Shown: one piece after another, positions 48,111-59,400 of the stretch
Layout of the letters: every line of letters starts with the position of its first letter
Position numbering within the stretch: position 1 is the first letter of the stretch
Assembly (NCBI RefSeq): GCF_000699445.3
Contig: NC_067197.1
Span: forward strand, 33,153,809 to 33,217,808
Direction of reading: 5' to 3'
Length of the DNA stretch: 64,000 nt
DNA from: Schistosoma haematobium
Lineage: Eukaryota > Platyhelminthes > Trematoda > Strigeidida > Schistosomatidae
The notes under the pieces: generated by a model
Told to the model about the DNA's origin: nothing
The model's input: only the letters and a program-made list of their open reading frames with translations
The model's database searches: none
Made by a program: the position numbers and the translations under genes

Positions 48111-48968
48111 TTTCAGTTTATTTTTAGATGACGCCTTAGTTTTTCGGAATCGTTCTTTGTTACATTAATATAGATCATTATAAATTGATTGTGTCCATCG
48201 AAATTAGTCTTTGATTTGTTAAGTAGGCTATTTGTTTTTGCAAGCGGTTAAGTTCTCAATTCCTTTGGCTTTAAATTTGCGTAACTGACTGAAAATCGAA
48301 CATTTTTAAAAGGCGAAATATCTGATTTTATCCTATATTTTTTTGAAATGTTTGATAAACGTAACCCGTTACTAAGTAAATGACATCACCACAATGGTAG
48401 AGAGACGACTTAAAGTTATTGGTAGATTATTTGATCAATACTCCTTATAATTCTAATGGTAATGTTTATTTCGTTATGCTAGATAAACCAATAGGTTAGA
48501 AGATCATGTATATAAACTATTGTCAGATTAAACCGCCGTGGGTTGTTCAAGCGACAACATACGCTATTCATTTAGGCTGATCTTATGTACGTTTAACCCA
48601 GGTTTGAAGCAGTAAAAATCAACGTACCATTATTGCATTCAAAATGTAATTGATTATCTGACTAATATTGTATAAATATCCGCAAGAAATTGTAAAAAGT
48701 GGATTGACTTTTTTAGTGGATAATTTGAGTAGAATAAAAGTTCGTTGATAAATATCTTAAAGACAAATGGAAAAATTTGGATCTCTAGTGAATGTTTTCG
48801 TGGTATTGTGATCCCTGAGCTGGACGGTGATACTTCGCTTATATTTATTCCGTATTGCTTGAACAACTGAAAAAAAACAGATTTAAATCCTAATTAGTCT
48901 ACTGTGGCTCGAACAACAAGCTAATTTTATAAAACAGATATGATAGAAAATACTATAAAACATTAAAT
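48111..48968. other. Intergenic DNA, no gene seen
   Basis: No exon or repeat supported; the 70 aa minus-strand frame at 48654-48866 has no family likeness. Confidence 0.35.
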
Positions 48969-49215
48969 CCATGATCTCGCGCGAAAGGGACTCGAACCCA
49001 GGACCTCCGGTCTTGCACGCGAACTCCTAACCTGTAGACCACTAAAACGGCATCAGACGGTGTTGTCTGACATCAACCAGTTCACAAATCGTGGGCGCGC
49101 ACTGCTGAGGAGTCCCATACCAAAACAAAACGGCTGTTCAGTGCTTCCAGGTTTTCTATGGTGTTCTAGCTTTAATCGACTCATGGATTCAACCATTAAA
49201 TTACTACACTCTTCA
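48969..49215. repeat. Two hammerhead SINE pieces in opposite orientation
   Basis: 48969-49060 is a minus-strand head with box B GGGTTCGAGTCC (complement of 48988-48999) and box A, cut before the ribozyme. 49085-49215 is a plus-strand 3' half with a hammerhead at 49099-49144: stem I GCACTG/CAGTGC is perfect and CTGAGGAG is intact. However stem II is lost (GTCCC against AAAAC) and CGAAAC is CAAAAC. Together they form an almost palindromic junction. Confidence 0.7.
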
Positions 49216-49839
49216 CAAAACCCCCTTCCTGATAATAACTTTTGTTATTGTGGATGATCGTTACGTTTTGCTGATATTTTTAGAACTTAGTTGATTGATT
49301 AAATGAAAAATAAACTGATCAACTAATTACTCAATATCTTCGTGATATAAAAAATGATTTACATTTTTCTCTGTTACACGTATATTACGATGATACGTTA
49401 GTAAAACTAATCACGTTATTTCATAACCACGATTCGCGGCCCAAAGTATAGAATTAGATTAACACTAGAGATTACTTTATTCAATACAATTACAAGCAGT
49501 CACATACAGTGAGTTCAGAGTAGAAATCAATAATAAGAAGGAAAATCACATACTTAATAGTTCGTAGGCTGTAACTGTTTGTCCACACCCAACGACAATG
49601 ATACTTTACTTACACTACCACATATCACTTCTCCAATTCTTTGTTAATCATAGCAGATAACAATAATGATAAATACTAATTCAACTTAATGGATCAAGTC
49701 TATGTTTGAACTGAAATTTTCAGGTATAAATTAATTTTATATCCAACTACTAAGACGCATATATTTAAGTAGATGAGCTGTGATTAGAAACAATAACGAA
49801 ATATTCGCTTGGTGTTGTTTACTTGTATCTTCCCATTGT
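49216..49839. other. Intergenic DNA, no gene seen
   Basis: Nothing recognised apart from the SINE tail running in from the left. Confidence 0.3.
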
Positions 49840-50145
49840 TATTTAGGACTGCAACTGATCAATCTCTTGTTGGCATATGTGCATCCTGTGCGGATTGTCT
49901 CGATATTTCCTGAAATCACAAGCTTTTTAAGCAAAGATGGATAGTGGCTAGCAGTGGATTCCAGTACGTGTGTTTCGTCCTGTTTGTAACTCGTCAGCTG
50001 GATGTACCTGCATCTCAAAGTTGATATTCACTCTAGGACTCGAACCCAGTACCATCCACTTCAAACGCCATCACGTTATCCACTTAACTACTGAATAAGA
50101 CGAAACGTGCGTCAAACTCGATTCCACTGTTAGCCACTATTCATC
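49840..50145 (-). repeat. Sm-alpha-like SINE with pol III boxes and hammerhead ribozyme
   Basis: Minus strand in order: box A TAGTTAAGTGGATA (50090-50077), box B GGGTTCGAGTCC (50047-50036), then a type I hammerhead at 50002-49960. The ribozyme has stem I TCCAG/CTGGA perfect, core CTGACGAG, a short stem II (G-C, T-A, T-G), CGAAAC, minimal stem III AC-ACAC-GT and the cleavage triplet GTA (49967-49965). The 3' continuation CACTGCTAGCCACTATCCAT is the Sm-alpha end. A reversed, broken ribozyme half lies at the other end on plus (50091-50145), so the unit is bounded by an imperfect inverted repeat. Known family: Sm-alpha SINE-like retroposons of schistosomes. Confidence 0.85.
49960..50002 (-). ncRNA. 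Hammerhead ribozyme, best-preserved copy
   Basis: All invariant features of the minimal hammerhead are visible: CUGANGA, GAAA and an NUH triplet (GUA) next to stem I. Stem I has 5 bp, stem III 2 bp. Weak point: stem II has only about 3 bp with a wobble. Self-cleavage between 49965 and 49964 is predicted but not shown. Confidence 0.7.
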
Positions 50146-51024
50146 TTTAATAACGAAATAGTTGAAAATCAGATAAAATTGATCCCTTTCATTTTTCTTA
50201 AAAACATAAGCCAAATAATCAAAATTAGTTCCAAATTTAAAAAAAAAAATAATTAAATTAGTTACATCTGAATTCTTAACAAACTTTCACTGATTTTCTC
50301 ATTTTACAATACCATAATTCCTTTAATATACATCGGTTTTATACATCAAATATAAATCCAATTATTAGTAGCTTAGACCTAATTAATACTTTAACAATAT
50401 ACCATAAGTTTTTTGTTTGTCTTTTTTAATATAAATTTTTATCTGGTATGAATTAGTACATCAGTAGTTATTGTAATGTGTAAAACTATATATATATGAC
50501 TCAGTAACAATAAAGTGAAAAATATTTGTCTTCATGAACAAGTTAAGGTCAATACAATGATCAGTAAACAATATTTGATATGTAAATAAATATACACATA
50601 CTCGTATATAAAACAAAACAAAAGAAACACATCACAATTTACAACATCTTATATTAAACTTTAAAAATAATAAAAGATATGATTTAATAATTAGTTACCT
50701 AGTGTAAAACTAAAAATTATTATTGAAAACAGTTATTAGAAAAGAAAAACCAATGAGATTATGAATTATGAACAATTCTAAAGTGATAATGTTCATCAAT
50801 TTATTAGGAAAGTCAAATATGGGTTATAAATCTGTGATTTATAGTTGATGGTTAAGGTTAGAAACTAGATTTATGATTTTCATCATGAATTGACATAAGT
50901 TAAAATGCCAAAACACTATTTAGCCAAATGGATAAATGAACCTAGCATCAAAATCCATGATCTGTTATTGTAAATCTAGTTGGTTCATCTATAAATTATA
51001 GTCTCGCCAAAAAACCCAATTAAA
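50146..51024. other. AT-rich intergenic DNA
   Basis: No gene or repeat recognised. Confidence 0.3.
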
Positions 51025-51340
51025 TCATGCAACAACCTACTGTGGAGAGAGAACAAACCAGATTCCGAATGAAGAGGAAATTAGGAAAAGATGTTGGATG
51101 TAGGAAGGCTATACATTACGGAAATCACCAAACTGCATCATGAGGCAAGTGGCAAATTGGAATCCTAAAGGGAAATTGAAAAGAGGAAGGCTGAAGAACA
51201 CACTGCATCGAGAAGTAGAAGCAGATACGAAAAGGATTAATAATAACTGGAAAGGATTGCCCAGGACAGGGTTGGATGGAGAATGATGATGGGCGGCCTA
51301 TTCTCCTTCATGAGGGATAATAGGCGTACGTAAGTAATTC
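51025..51340 (+). mobile_element. 3' fragment of RTE-like LINE (family B)
   Basis: Broken frame reads [52 protein letters not shown] and [10 protein letters not shown], then a GLDGE-type end. 5'-truncated, dead. Confidence 0.75.
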
Positions 51341-52649
51341 ATGCATAATGATGTAACGAATTGAATTAGCAAACGTTTGTTGGTACAGGGTATATGTTAA
51401 ATTGTATTCTACTTATTTTTACAGTTGACAGTAGACAAAAAGTTCATAGAAGTCAATCTATTGAGCTGTAAAAGAGAATATTAGTATTAATATCACTTCG
51501 AATTACTTCATTTTTTAATGAAGATAAAAAGCAAATATCCACAGCGACTTGATTGAGACAATAATCGCGTTTTTATTGAATGTGTAACAATGAAATAAAT
51601 CCCTAAAGATTTAGTGTAAAGTTACGGCAGATGGGGCTCAACCGTTAAATGAGTCAAACAGGTAGAACTGGTAATATCGAATGATGGTCACAACATATTC
51701 ATGAATTGATTGCAGTAACTATATCACCGCTAGTGAATTTAAACCCATTAGCTAAAATCTACTTAACTCATAAAGGTTTCTGTAAATCAAAAGTACCATT
51801 CCTAGTGGAATTGTAATTGAGCTTTAAAGAGCAATTCTAAATTAGAGAAAAGAAACTGTCCATTAGCTTCTAGTTTTCAGAATTTCTCAAACTGATTTCA
51901 GTTTATAACAATGAAAACTACTTCAAAATAGGAGATAAAGTAGATAACTAACTTACTTATTAGGCTATAATGGAATACTGGGAATATATATCCGATTTTC
52001 CATATTTATATAATATAGTTTTAACAAGATTTTATTCAACTTAAAAGGCATATTAGCATCATATCACCCATTGGAGATTTATATAGTTAAATTTTAAGGC
52101 GAAAATACATACAATATTCTGTCAGGATATTTTGAATTATCCAATTCATTATAGAAATGCCACATCTAAAATTTTGATATTCAAAAATGTATTGATAACT
52201 GACATTCATATTCAGAAAATGGTACACAGAGATTGTCAAGGGGCAAATATTTTAGTTTTGATATAAATAGTATTATTAAATTTCAGACTGTAAAATATCC
52301 CTAATTTTTAGGAAGTGTTTATACACTCTATCTCACTTAAGCAATTACAGATTATATGCAAAGAAAAATAATGAAGTGAAATGGTAACATTCTTCAATAT
52401 TATTTTAAGTAGCATATACAATTTCAATAGGTGTGTAGGTTGACTGTTTTATAAAAATCAACCGACAAAGCATTGACATCCGAGTAGCTACAGATAAATG
52501 TTTTAACTTGCGTCGTTGGTTCTGTAACAACCAATATATCGATAATTTATCCTTGGACATATTATTCCCTTCTATACTACAATCGTTGTGAGTGTTTAAG
52601 GATGATTGATTCAGGTACAAATAGAAGTTCTGTGATAAACAGGGTATTA
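51341..52649. other. Intergenic DNA, no gene supported
   Basis: No exon recognised. The 102 aa minus-strand frame at 52405-52713 has plausible composition but no family likeness and lies against an old LINE relic. Confidence 0.3.
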
Positions 52650-53700
52650 TCCGAGAGAAGACTTCTTGATTCATGACATAGATAAAAGGTCTGCTGAAGT
52701 GAATATTGGCCACTACCTAGTCATAGCCAATGAAAAATGAGCATTATGGACAAATTGAAAAAATAAAAAGCTCGAAAAAGAAAGGAAGTCAGGACAAAAA
52801 AGTGAGAAATTGACCCAGAAGAGTGCACTAAAGGCCTAGCGGAAGAATTAAAAGATTTCGATTTGAACCAAACAGAATAATCCATCGTAAGTATCACAAA
52901 TGAAAACTTGCAACAAATTAGTAAAAAGCTAACAAATAACGAATGCTAGAAGATAGTGAGCTATCAATTAAGAGAGGAAATAAGAAACTACTGAAGAAGT
53001 GACGACTAAATCGGTCAATAGACCACAATCGTAAATTATATAATACAAAGAAAAACAAAGTTAACAAAATGATTAAAAAATGTAAGGTCAAAGTATACAC
53101 ACAAAAAACAACGGGGGTGGTGGTCCGAAACACTATTCCAATAGAAGAACCACCATCAAACAATGAAAAATAGAAGTTATAATAATTATTGAAAGAAACA
53201 ACGAACAAGTTAAAGTCTGCTAAAAGAACATGATCAAAAACTGCTTAATGCGATAGGTTGCACGATAAGCAAAGAAAGACAAACTGGTAAACCTGATACT
53301 CCCCTATACTTTGGGCGATTTTGAACCAGATATGCTAAAAATGAAAAACAATAAAACTCCTGGTGGTGATGGAATGACAGAAACGGTGAAATTAGAAAAA
53401 AACAGGCATAACATTATCACACTGGGTTGACGCTAACGTATTAAGCATATATAAAAACTATAGAAATATTTTTTACTACACACGATTGGAAAAGTTTTCC
53501 TGGAATGGTTCACAAACGTTTGAACGAAAAGACAGACGAGTTACTGTCGCACACACAGTTCGGACTCAGTAATAATAAGTCAACGATGCAAGAGATAACT
53601 GAAGTTAGACATATAACACAATAAACAACAGACAATAAAACATAAATAATACGCACATTCATTGACTTGACTAAAGCCTTCGACTAAGTCTCAAGAGTTT
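52650..53700 (+). mobile_element. Ancient LINE relic with reverse transcriptase traces
   Basis: A heavily decayed frame shows KNNKTPGGDGMTETV at about 53340-53380 (RT entry region) and FIDLTKAFD at 53659-53685 (RT motif A with its first catalytic Asp), separated by stops. The segment near 52740-52790 (GQIEKIKSSKKKGSQDKK) resembles the lysine-rich linker after the endonuclease domain. It is older and of a different lineage from the RTE families A and B. Confidence 0.6.
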
Positions 53701-56700
53701 AACATGAGGCCTAAACAAACTGAAATTATCATCCATAATTGGAAAGAGATCTAACATATAAATGTGCTAACGAGAACTGTAAACGAATATTTCATCCGTC
53801 ATCTTAGAAATGATCACGGGTCAAATACGATGGTAATATCCTTACCTGGTGAGTACAAGCACCCAGTCAAAAACTACCTGAGTCTATAAAACGAAAGTAT
53901 GGGTGACGAAATATGTATAGACTTGTCACCCACAGTATTTTGAGAAATTTAACCAAATCACAGAGGATTTGAACTGGGAACAAAATTCTCTGACTAAAAC
54001 CAACTTCACATACAAAAACAATGCACAGAAAGACAATACAGAGATGAATCACTGACCGTGAAATGGATGTCAGGTGTTACCCACGAGAAGAGATAATCAG
54101 CGACTGCTATATGGTCGATAAATGGTCCGAATCACTGGATAGAAAACACGACCAAGAAAGTGTATGATAGAAACAGCTACTGCGCCCGGTATTTGTGACA
54201 TTTCAACTGTGTGTCTCTGGATAAGCCAATCGGCTTTACCAACCTATATGGCTGAAAAGGACATCACAAAGGATTAGAAGAATTCGAAACAGTATCATTC
54301 TATCATTTTAATTTATATGTTCCACTTGAATCTAGAACCAATTGTCACATTTGCATGTTTGAGAAGTGAATGGCGACATAAATCTATAAACCTTAATATG
54401 AATAAACCTACTCATAAAGTACATACAGTACACTACAAAATCCTCTTCACTTCTTAAATATCTGTCCCTTCATTACAATTAATTTATTCTCTTTTGTTGG
54501 ATTACACATCAAATAAGTTATTTTTCTTACTATACGTAGTAACTCCTAGTTCACTATACATGACTTTGAAGAGTCAAGCTTAATGTATAACTAACAATAG
54601 CGATTCTGTTAGCTGCTTTAATGTAGTCAAAATGAAACCCTAGACCTAGATCTTGTACCAGTAGGCACTCGTCAGCAAGGTGTACGTGTAATCCTGAGGG
54701 AACTTTCGCTCCCTAGTGGAGTGCTGAATAGCATATAACCCAAGTTTAGGGTTTCCTGACGGTTATCTCCAACCACCCGATATCTCAACATAATGCACGC
54801 GACGTTGAGACACTAAGACCAGTAGCCAAACTGGAGTTTATCGACAGAAGCAGGAGTGAAAGCACTAGACAAGCATGATATTGGTCATTATTCAGTAGCG
54901 ATCAATGAACAATAAATAATAACTCTACTTTTTATCATCAATTGAATAGCATTATAGAGTAAATCCTAACCATATTTATTAGTTTGGACATCTCGCTGAC
55001 ATAACCTATTACATTTTTAGAGACTAGTTACTAAACGTTGCACGTATCATATAAACTAGGATAACAGCCTTAGCGCAAACTTCATGAATTTCCGGATATT
55101 AAAGAGTACACTCACCAATATTATAGTTATTTCCATCAGACATGAGTTTGATACAATTTATCATCATTATTGATCGATTTGAATTAACTTGGAAATAATT
55201 TTAAGTGGTTGGAGTGACCTACAAAGGTCGTATACATAAAAATGCAAAAACTGAATAGTTTAACATCCAGTCCAGGCTGAATAGACTTTACTGTAATCAA
55301 GTGACCAGATACCATCAATCGATAGTTTACAAAAATTAAATAATTTTATCGGCCGACAAGAAAGTGTATATAAGACAACATTTAACATCTTTCCATACCT
55401 TTTAAATCAACCGAAAATCTGTTAATACCGTTACACTAAGTAACTGGTAATTCGACTAAAATTTGTCCAACCGCAACAACGTCATTCAACTACCTGAAAA
55501 GAAGGTAAACCATCTTGGTCAGTCAAACGTAATGTACAACTTGGTACGTGTAGACATAGGTTCAAGTTGCGATGGACCATGAACACAAAGAGATGACATT
55601 GTGAGGGCGAACCTCAGAGTAGCAACAGTATTAATGGTAATGGGAAAAGTTAGGCATCCAACACACCATTCGAGAAGTGATATAACCAAGAGGACTCATG
55701 GGTGGTTTTGAAACTTAGGATCTAAAGGAAGACAAAGAATAAAGGCATCTACTGTCACGTTCCCAAGTCACTAAATCCATTAATAAACGAGTCTCATTTT
55801 CAGATCTTTCTCCAGTGTGGGCAGCCAGGAATTGACGACCACTCTCACACACTAAACAGAACTATGGATCCTCGTGTTCAAGGTGAACCATTTAAATGGA
55901 TAGGAATTATAATCCTCAAATTCCAATTTATCAACTACAATCACACCATATAGTAAATATTTTCCTTACAACCAGACAATCGTCGATCAGTAGCGAAATA
56001 CTGTATAACTCATAAAGATTGTGATAGGAGTGTAAGATTTGTGAACCGTTAGAAGTAACAGAGTACACTCAATGACATTATGAATTCTGTTAGTCGATGC
56101 TTGAATTGTTACATCAGAAATATATTTCGAAATGAACGAACAAACAGGAAAATAAGAATTACAAACTAATAATCAAATTGGAGAAAATATAGAGAATAAG
56201 CAAATATATGTAACTAAAAACGATTTTCAGTCAATGCATTTACTACATCAAGCCATGGTTGGAGATCGTTTTATGAATTCGAACAAGGAACTAGGTATTT
56301 ATCGATGCAGCTTAATTTAACGATCAATAAACATACAGATTAATGTCGTATTTACGTGTGATCAACGTTTATATTGGTACCACTGCACATTGAAATAACG
56401 CAGTTAGACATTTAACCTTAACCAACCAATCAATAAAGATTCACAAGGTTATCAATTAGTTTATCATTTCTATTAAGTAATCTTCTCATTACTTACTCGG
56501 CAGCTCCACCATATACAAAAAGCGATCTAAAGTGTTTTACGGTCAAGCACAGATAGACAACACATTTCTTCTTGTTTCATAGGTAATTTTTCACTACTAT
56601 ATCGATACAGAAAAGACTTCTATGCTATACACTACCTTTCTGATGAGCAAACGAACATATCATCTGCTCAACAGGTGACAGGAATGAACAAAAGCTGAAT

Positions 56701-57284
56701 CAATCTTCGTATGTATCAAGGTTTATTCAATTACCGACCACCCAGAACTAAGAAAACCATCAAAAGTAAAGTGGTTAGCGCGTTCAACTTCTTGATTTTC
56801 TATTTATAAAACTCGAGGTTGACGCAGACTAATTTTTTTAACGAGATGTTTTTTTTTCTTGAAAAGGGAAAGGAAAGCGTTTAATACATTTGTGATTTCT
56901 TTACTCATGAGGGGAAAGTAAACAAAAGCCGAGAAAGCAATTTATATATAATTAAGTTATGATAATTATTTAACAAGAACTAGTATAAATGATCGACTAT
57001 ATTTGACTTATCTTTTCTTTAAAAAAATAATATAAATTATAACAACTTTGAAGGTAAATAGTAAGAATAAAATGAGTTCTTTTTTTATACAACAACAAAA
57101 AATGATACTTTCTATGTTGATCTAAAAATAATCTATACGAACTATACAGAATAATTATTGAAGAAATTTACTTTCTTTTTTTTATGTGATGCAATAACTG
57201 GCAGGATCTTGTTTGCAAAACAGTAAAACTGACAAATAGTTTATACATAAAATCAAATTAAGGAATTTAGAACCTATTATTTTT
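53701..57284. other. Intergenic DNA, unclassified repeats possible
   Basis: No coding exon supported. Less AT-rich stretches at about 54640-54900 (CCTGAGGGAACTTTCGCTCC block) and 55430-55900 look repeat-derived but have no second copy in the window, so they are left unclassified. Confidence 0.35.
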
Positions 57285-57912
57285 TCACGATCGATGAACT
57301 AATTTAATATCATCATCAATGAGATTTTGTGATGAATTTGGATAAATAGAATTAGATATAGTCAAATCTTTATCATTTTCAGGAGTTACTTTAAAATCTA
57401 AATCTGAATAAACTGACTCCAGTTCACTATCGGAAGTAGAATAATTCGATGAGGATAGTCCACTGCTGATTTGTTCACTCAATGAAGTATTACTATGATG
57501 GTTTTCTATCAATGTTGGTTTTAAACTCGTATCATTTTTAGCTTTAAAGGCAACACGTTGTTGGAGATTACGTAAACGTTTGTGTAAATGTGCTCGAGCT
57601 TTACAAATATCACTTTGCCAATCTGCAGTCCATAATAGTTTAGCAGCTTTATAGCCAAGACGACAAGTACGAAAAGCCCAATGGATATTTAAACAATCAA
57701 GTAATCCGCAACTACATACGAAAATAGGAACAATAAGTGGAAAAGATCTAGCACAAATTTTTTGAACATCAGATCCGTAAGATATATAGGCTATAAACCA
57801 AAATGGTAGAATCATTAGATTACGTGTTATGATAAAAAAAATCGCAAATATCAAAGTTACGCATGCGACTCTTCGGCGATCAGGTTTGTAACCAATAGTA
57901 CGATAGAACCAC
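57285..57912 (-). CDS. TLCD4: TLC-domain membrane protein (TMEM56/TLCD4-like), last coding exon
   Basis: Terminal exon of about 208 codons. The acceptor is CTTTGTAG just before 57912; the first base completes a split codon, then WFYRTIGYKPDRRRVACVT. Two membrane spans follow: LIFAIFFIITRNLMILPFWF with IAYISYG, and FPLIVPIFVCSCGLLDCLNI with HWAFRTCRLGYKAAK. The spaced residues R...LP.......YG, LLDxxNxxW and GxKAAK match the C-terminal end of the TLC domain in TMEM56/TLCD4 proteins. After it comes a cytosolic tail rich in Ser/Asp/Asn (SEQISSGLSSSNYSTSDSEL) that is longer than in vertebrate homologues. Stop TGA at 57287-57285. Upstream exons on the minus strand were not found between 57913 and 64000. 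The role is probably in membrane lipid metabolism or sensing, by family only. Confidence 0.7.
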
Positions 57913-58637
57913 CTACAAAGATAATTTCAAAATATGATTAAATCTTACAGGTTGGTCATTATTATTATGAATTAATGAAAGAAATGTTCAAACAATTGAT
58001 GCGATAACTGACAATCTAGAATATGTTTTTTATATTATTTGTAGAGAAGGAATCTCAGCTAATTTGATAAATATGTACTGATGTGGTACGAGGAACAACA
58101 TATGAAGTTATACCCCTTTGGTTAAAGCATTCAAATTTAATTAACAGCTTACATGTGTATACCGCACCTAAGTAGAAAAGTTGTTATCAAATCGTTTTAT
58201 CAGTCTTTAAACTTCAGTTAGCAAACTGATCATTAACGTAATGAAACCTGATGGCGAAGGGGGGACAAAAATATATGACTACAGAACTCGCATACAATCA
58301 GATAATATTAGTGGTACTTCATAATATTACCCATGACCAAGCAGAATTGTTCACAAAAGACATAGGTAGAACTTGGATAAGTGAGGCGTTTAATAATCAA
58401 CAACTTTGAATGGTAACTGAGTTTAGATGTGCGAAAAGGTCTGGGCCTTCTGTCGTTCTACGTAGTTTGGTATCAAGTGTATATATATGTATATCATTTT
58501 AATTTTTCTTCTCCTGACAGTATTTACTTTTTATGTATATTTCAAACAAATCGTGGATTTTTGTTGAAAATCATTCTGAAATATTTTTTAGCTTGCATAG
58601 AGTACTACACCTACAATTCATTTTGGTAAATAAAAAA
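57913..58637. other. Intron or intergenic DNA upstream of the TLC exon
   Basis: No further TLC exon could be read here; the short plus frame at 58429-58629 is AT-driven. Confidence 0.35.
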
Positions 58638-59400
58638 TAGTTTGTTCACTGTAAACATTTTTCCACCTTTCAGTGATAATAGAAGTAAGGGTTTTAAATT
58701 GAAAAACAGGTTTTACCAAGGAAACTTCAATCAAAACCGTGGCACGCAAAACATATAAAAAATACTTAGAATCAATACTATTGAGAAGGACTAACAATAT
58801 TTCATTAATAAAACTGAGTAGTAATTTGAAATCATTCACTGGATTCAAATCTTTAACTACAAACATGTGGGGTTTTTTTCAGACAGCATTGTGCGAAGCC
58901 CCCAAATGCCCTGATACGGCCGAGAGTGGGGAGAGTCCGCTCCCCTCTTGAAATGCTCTCACATGGCCACGCGTATATAGCCTCTGCCAGGAAAGTCCTA
59001 CTCACTGCCTTCTCGTGGCATTACTGTTGTTTACGAAACTGGCGTTTTAACCAGGGTGGTGGACACGGAGTGTCCAACTAGGAGAGTTGGAAAACCCTGA
59101 TTCCAAACCAATGGTGCACATGGGCTCCAGTATCCTGAAGGAACAAATGGCGTATTAACCAATCGTTGGTCACCGGCTACCATGTGACAGCATCTAATTA
59201 CGTTGCTTCACTGCCTTGTGGATCAGACCTTCAGGTTGAAGGCTCCGGGTGTGACCTCCTAAGAAAACCACCTGCTTCGGTTTGGGCACCCGGGCAGTAT
59301 CACAGCCCTCACACATATCAAATGAGATATGTGTGGTGCATATGTATTTGGTGCCTCCTTGTACTAATATCTATGTGTTTAAATAATAAATAAATAAATG
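58638..59400 (+). mobile_element. Internally deleted RTE-like LINE derivative with duplicated 5' block
   Basis: 58638-58880 is the block duplicated from 32965-33204. From 58881 comes the LINE 5' UTR (CATTGTGCGAAGCCCCCAAA, GGCCGAGAGTGGGGAGAGTC, CTACTCACTGCCTTCTCGTG, ACCACCTGCTTCGGTTTGGG). At about 59310 it passes directly to the LINE 3' tail (GATATGTGTGGTGCATATGT, TATTTGGTGCCTCCTTGTAC, then AATAAATAAATAAATG). The endonuclease-RT region is absent. About 320 bp at the 5' end are almost identical to the 33 kb copy, while the rest is clearly more diverged. Confidence 0.8.

Noticed and set aside
52405..52713. 102 aa minus frame
   Set aside because: No family likeness; position against an old LINE relic and lack of splice sites argue for chance.
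54640..55900. GC-richer stretches that might be LTRs or SINEs
   Set aside because: No second copy, no termini and no coding motifs seen, so no class can be supported.
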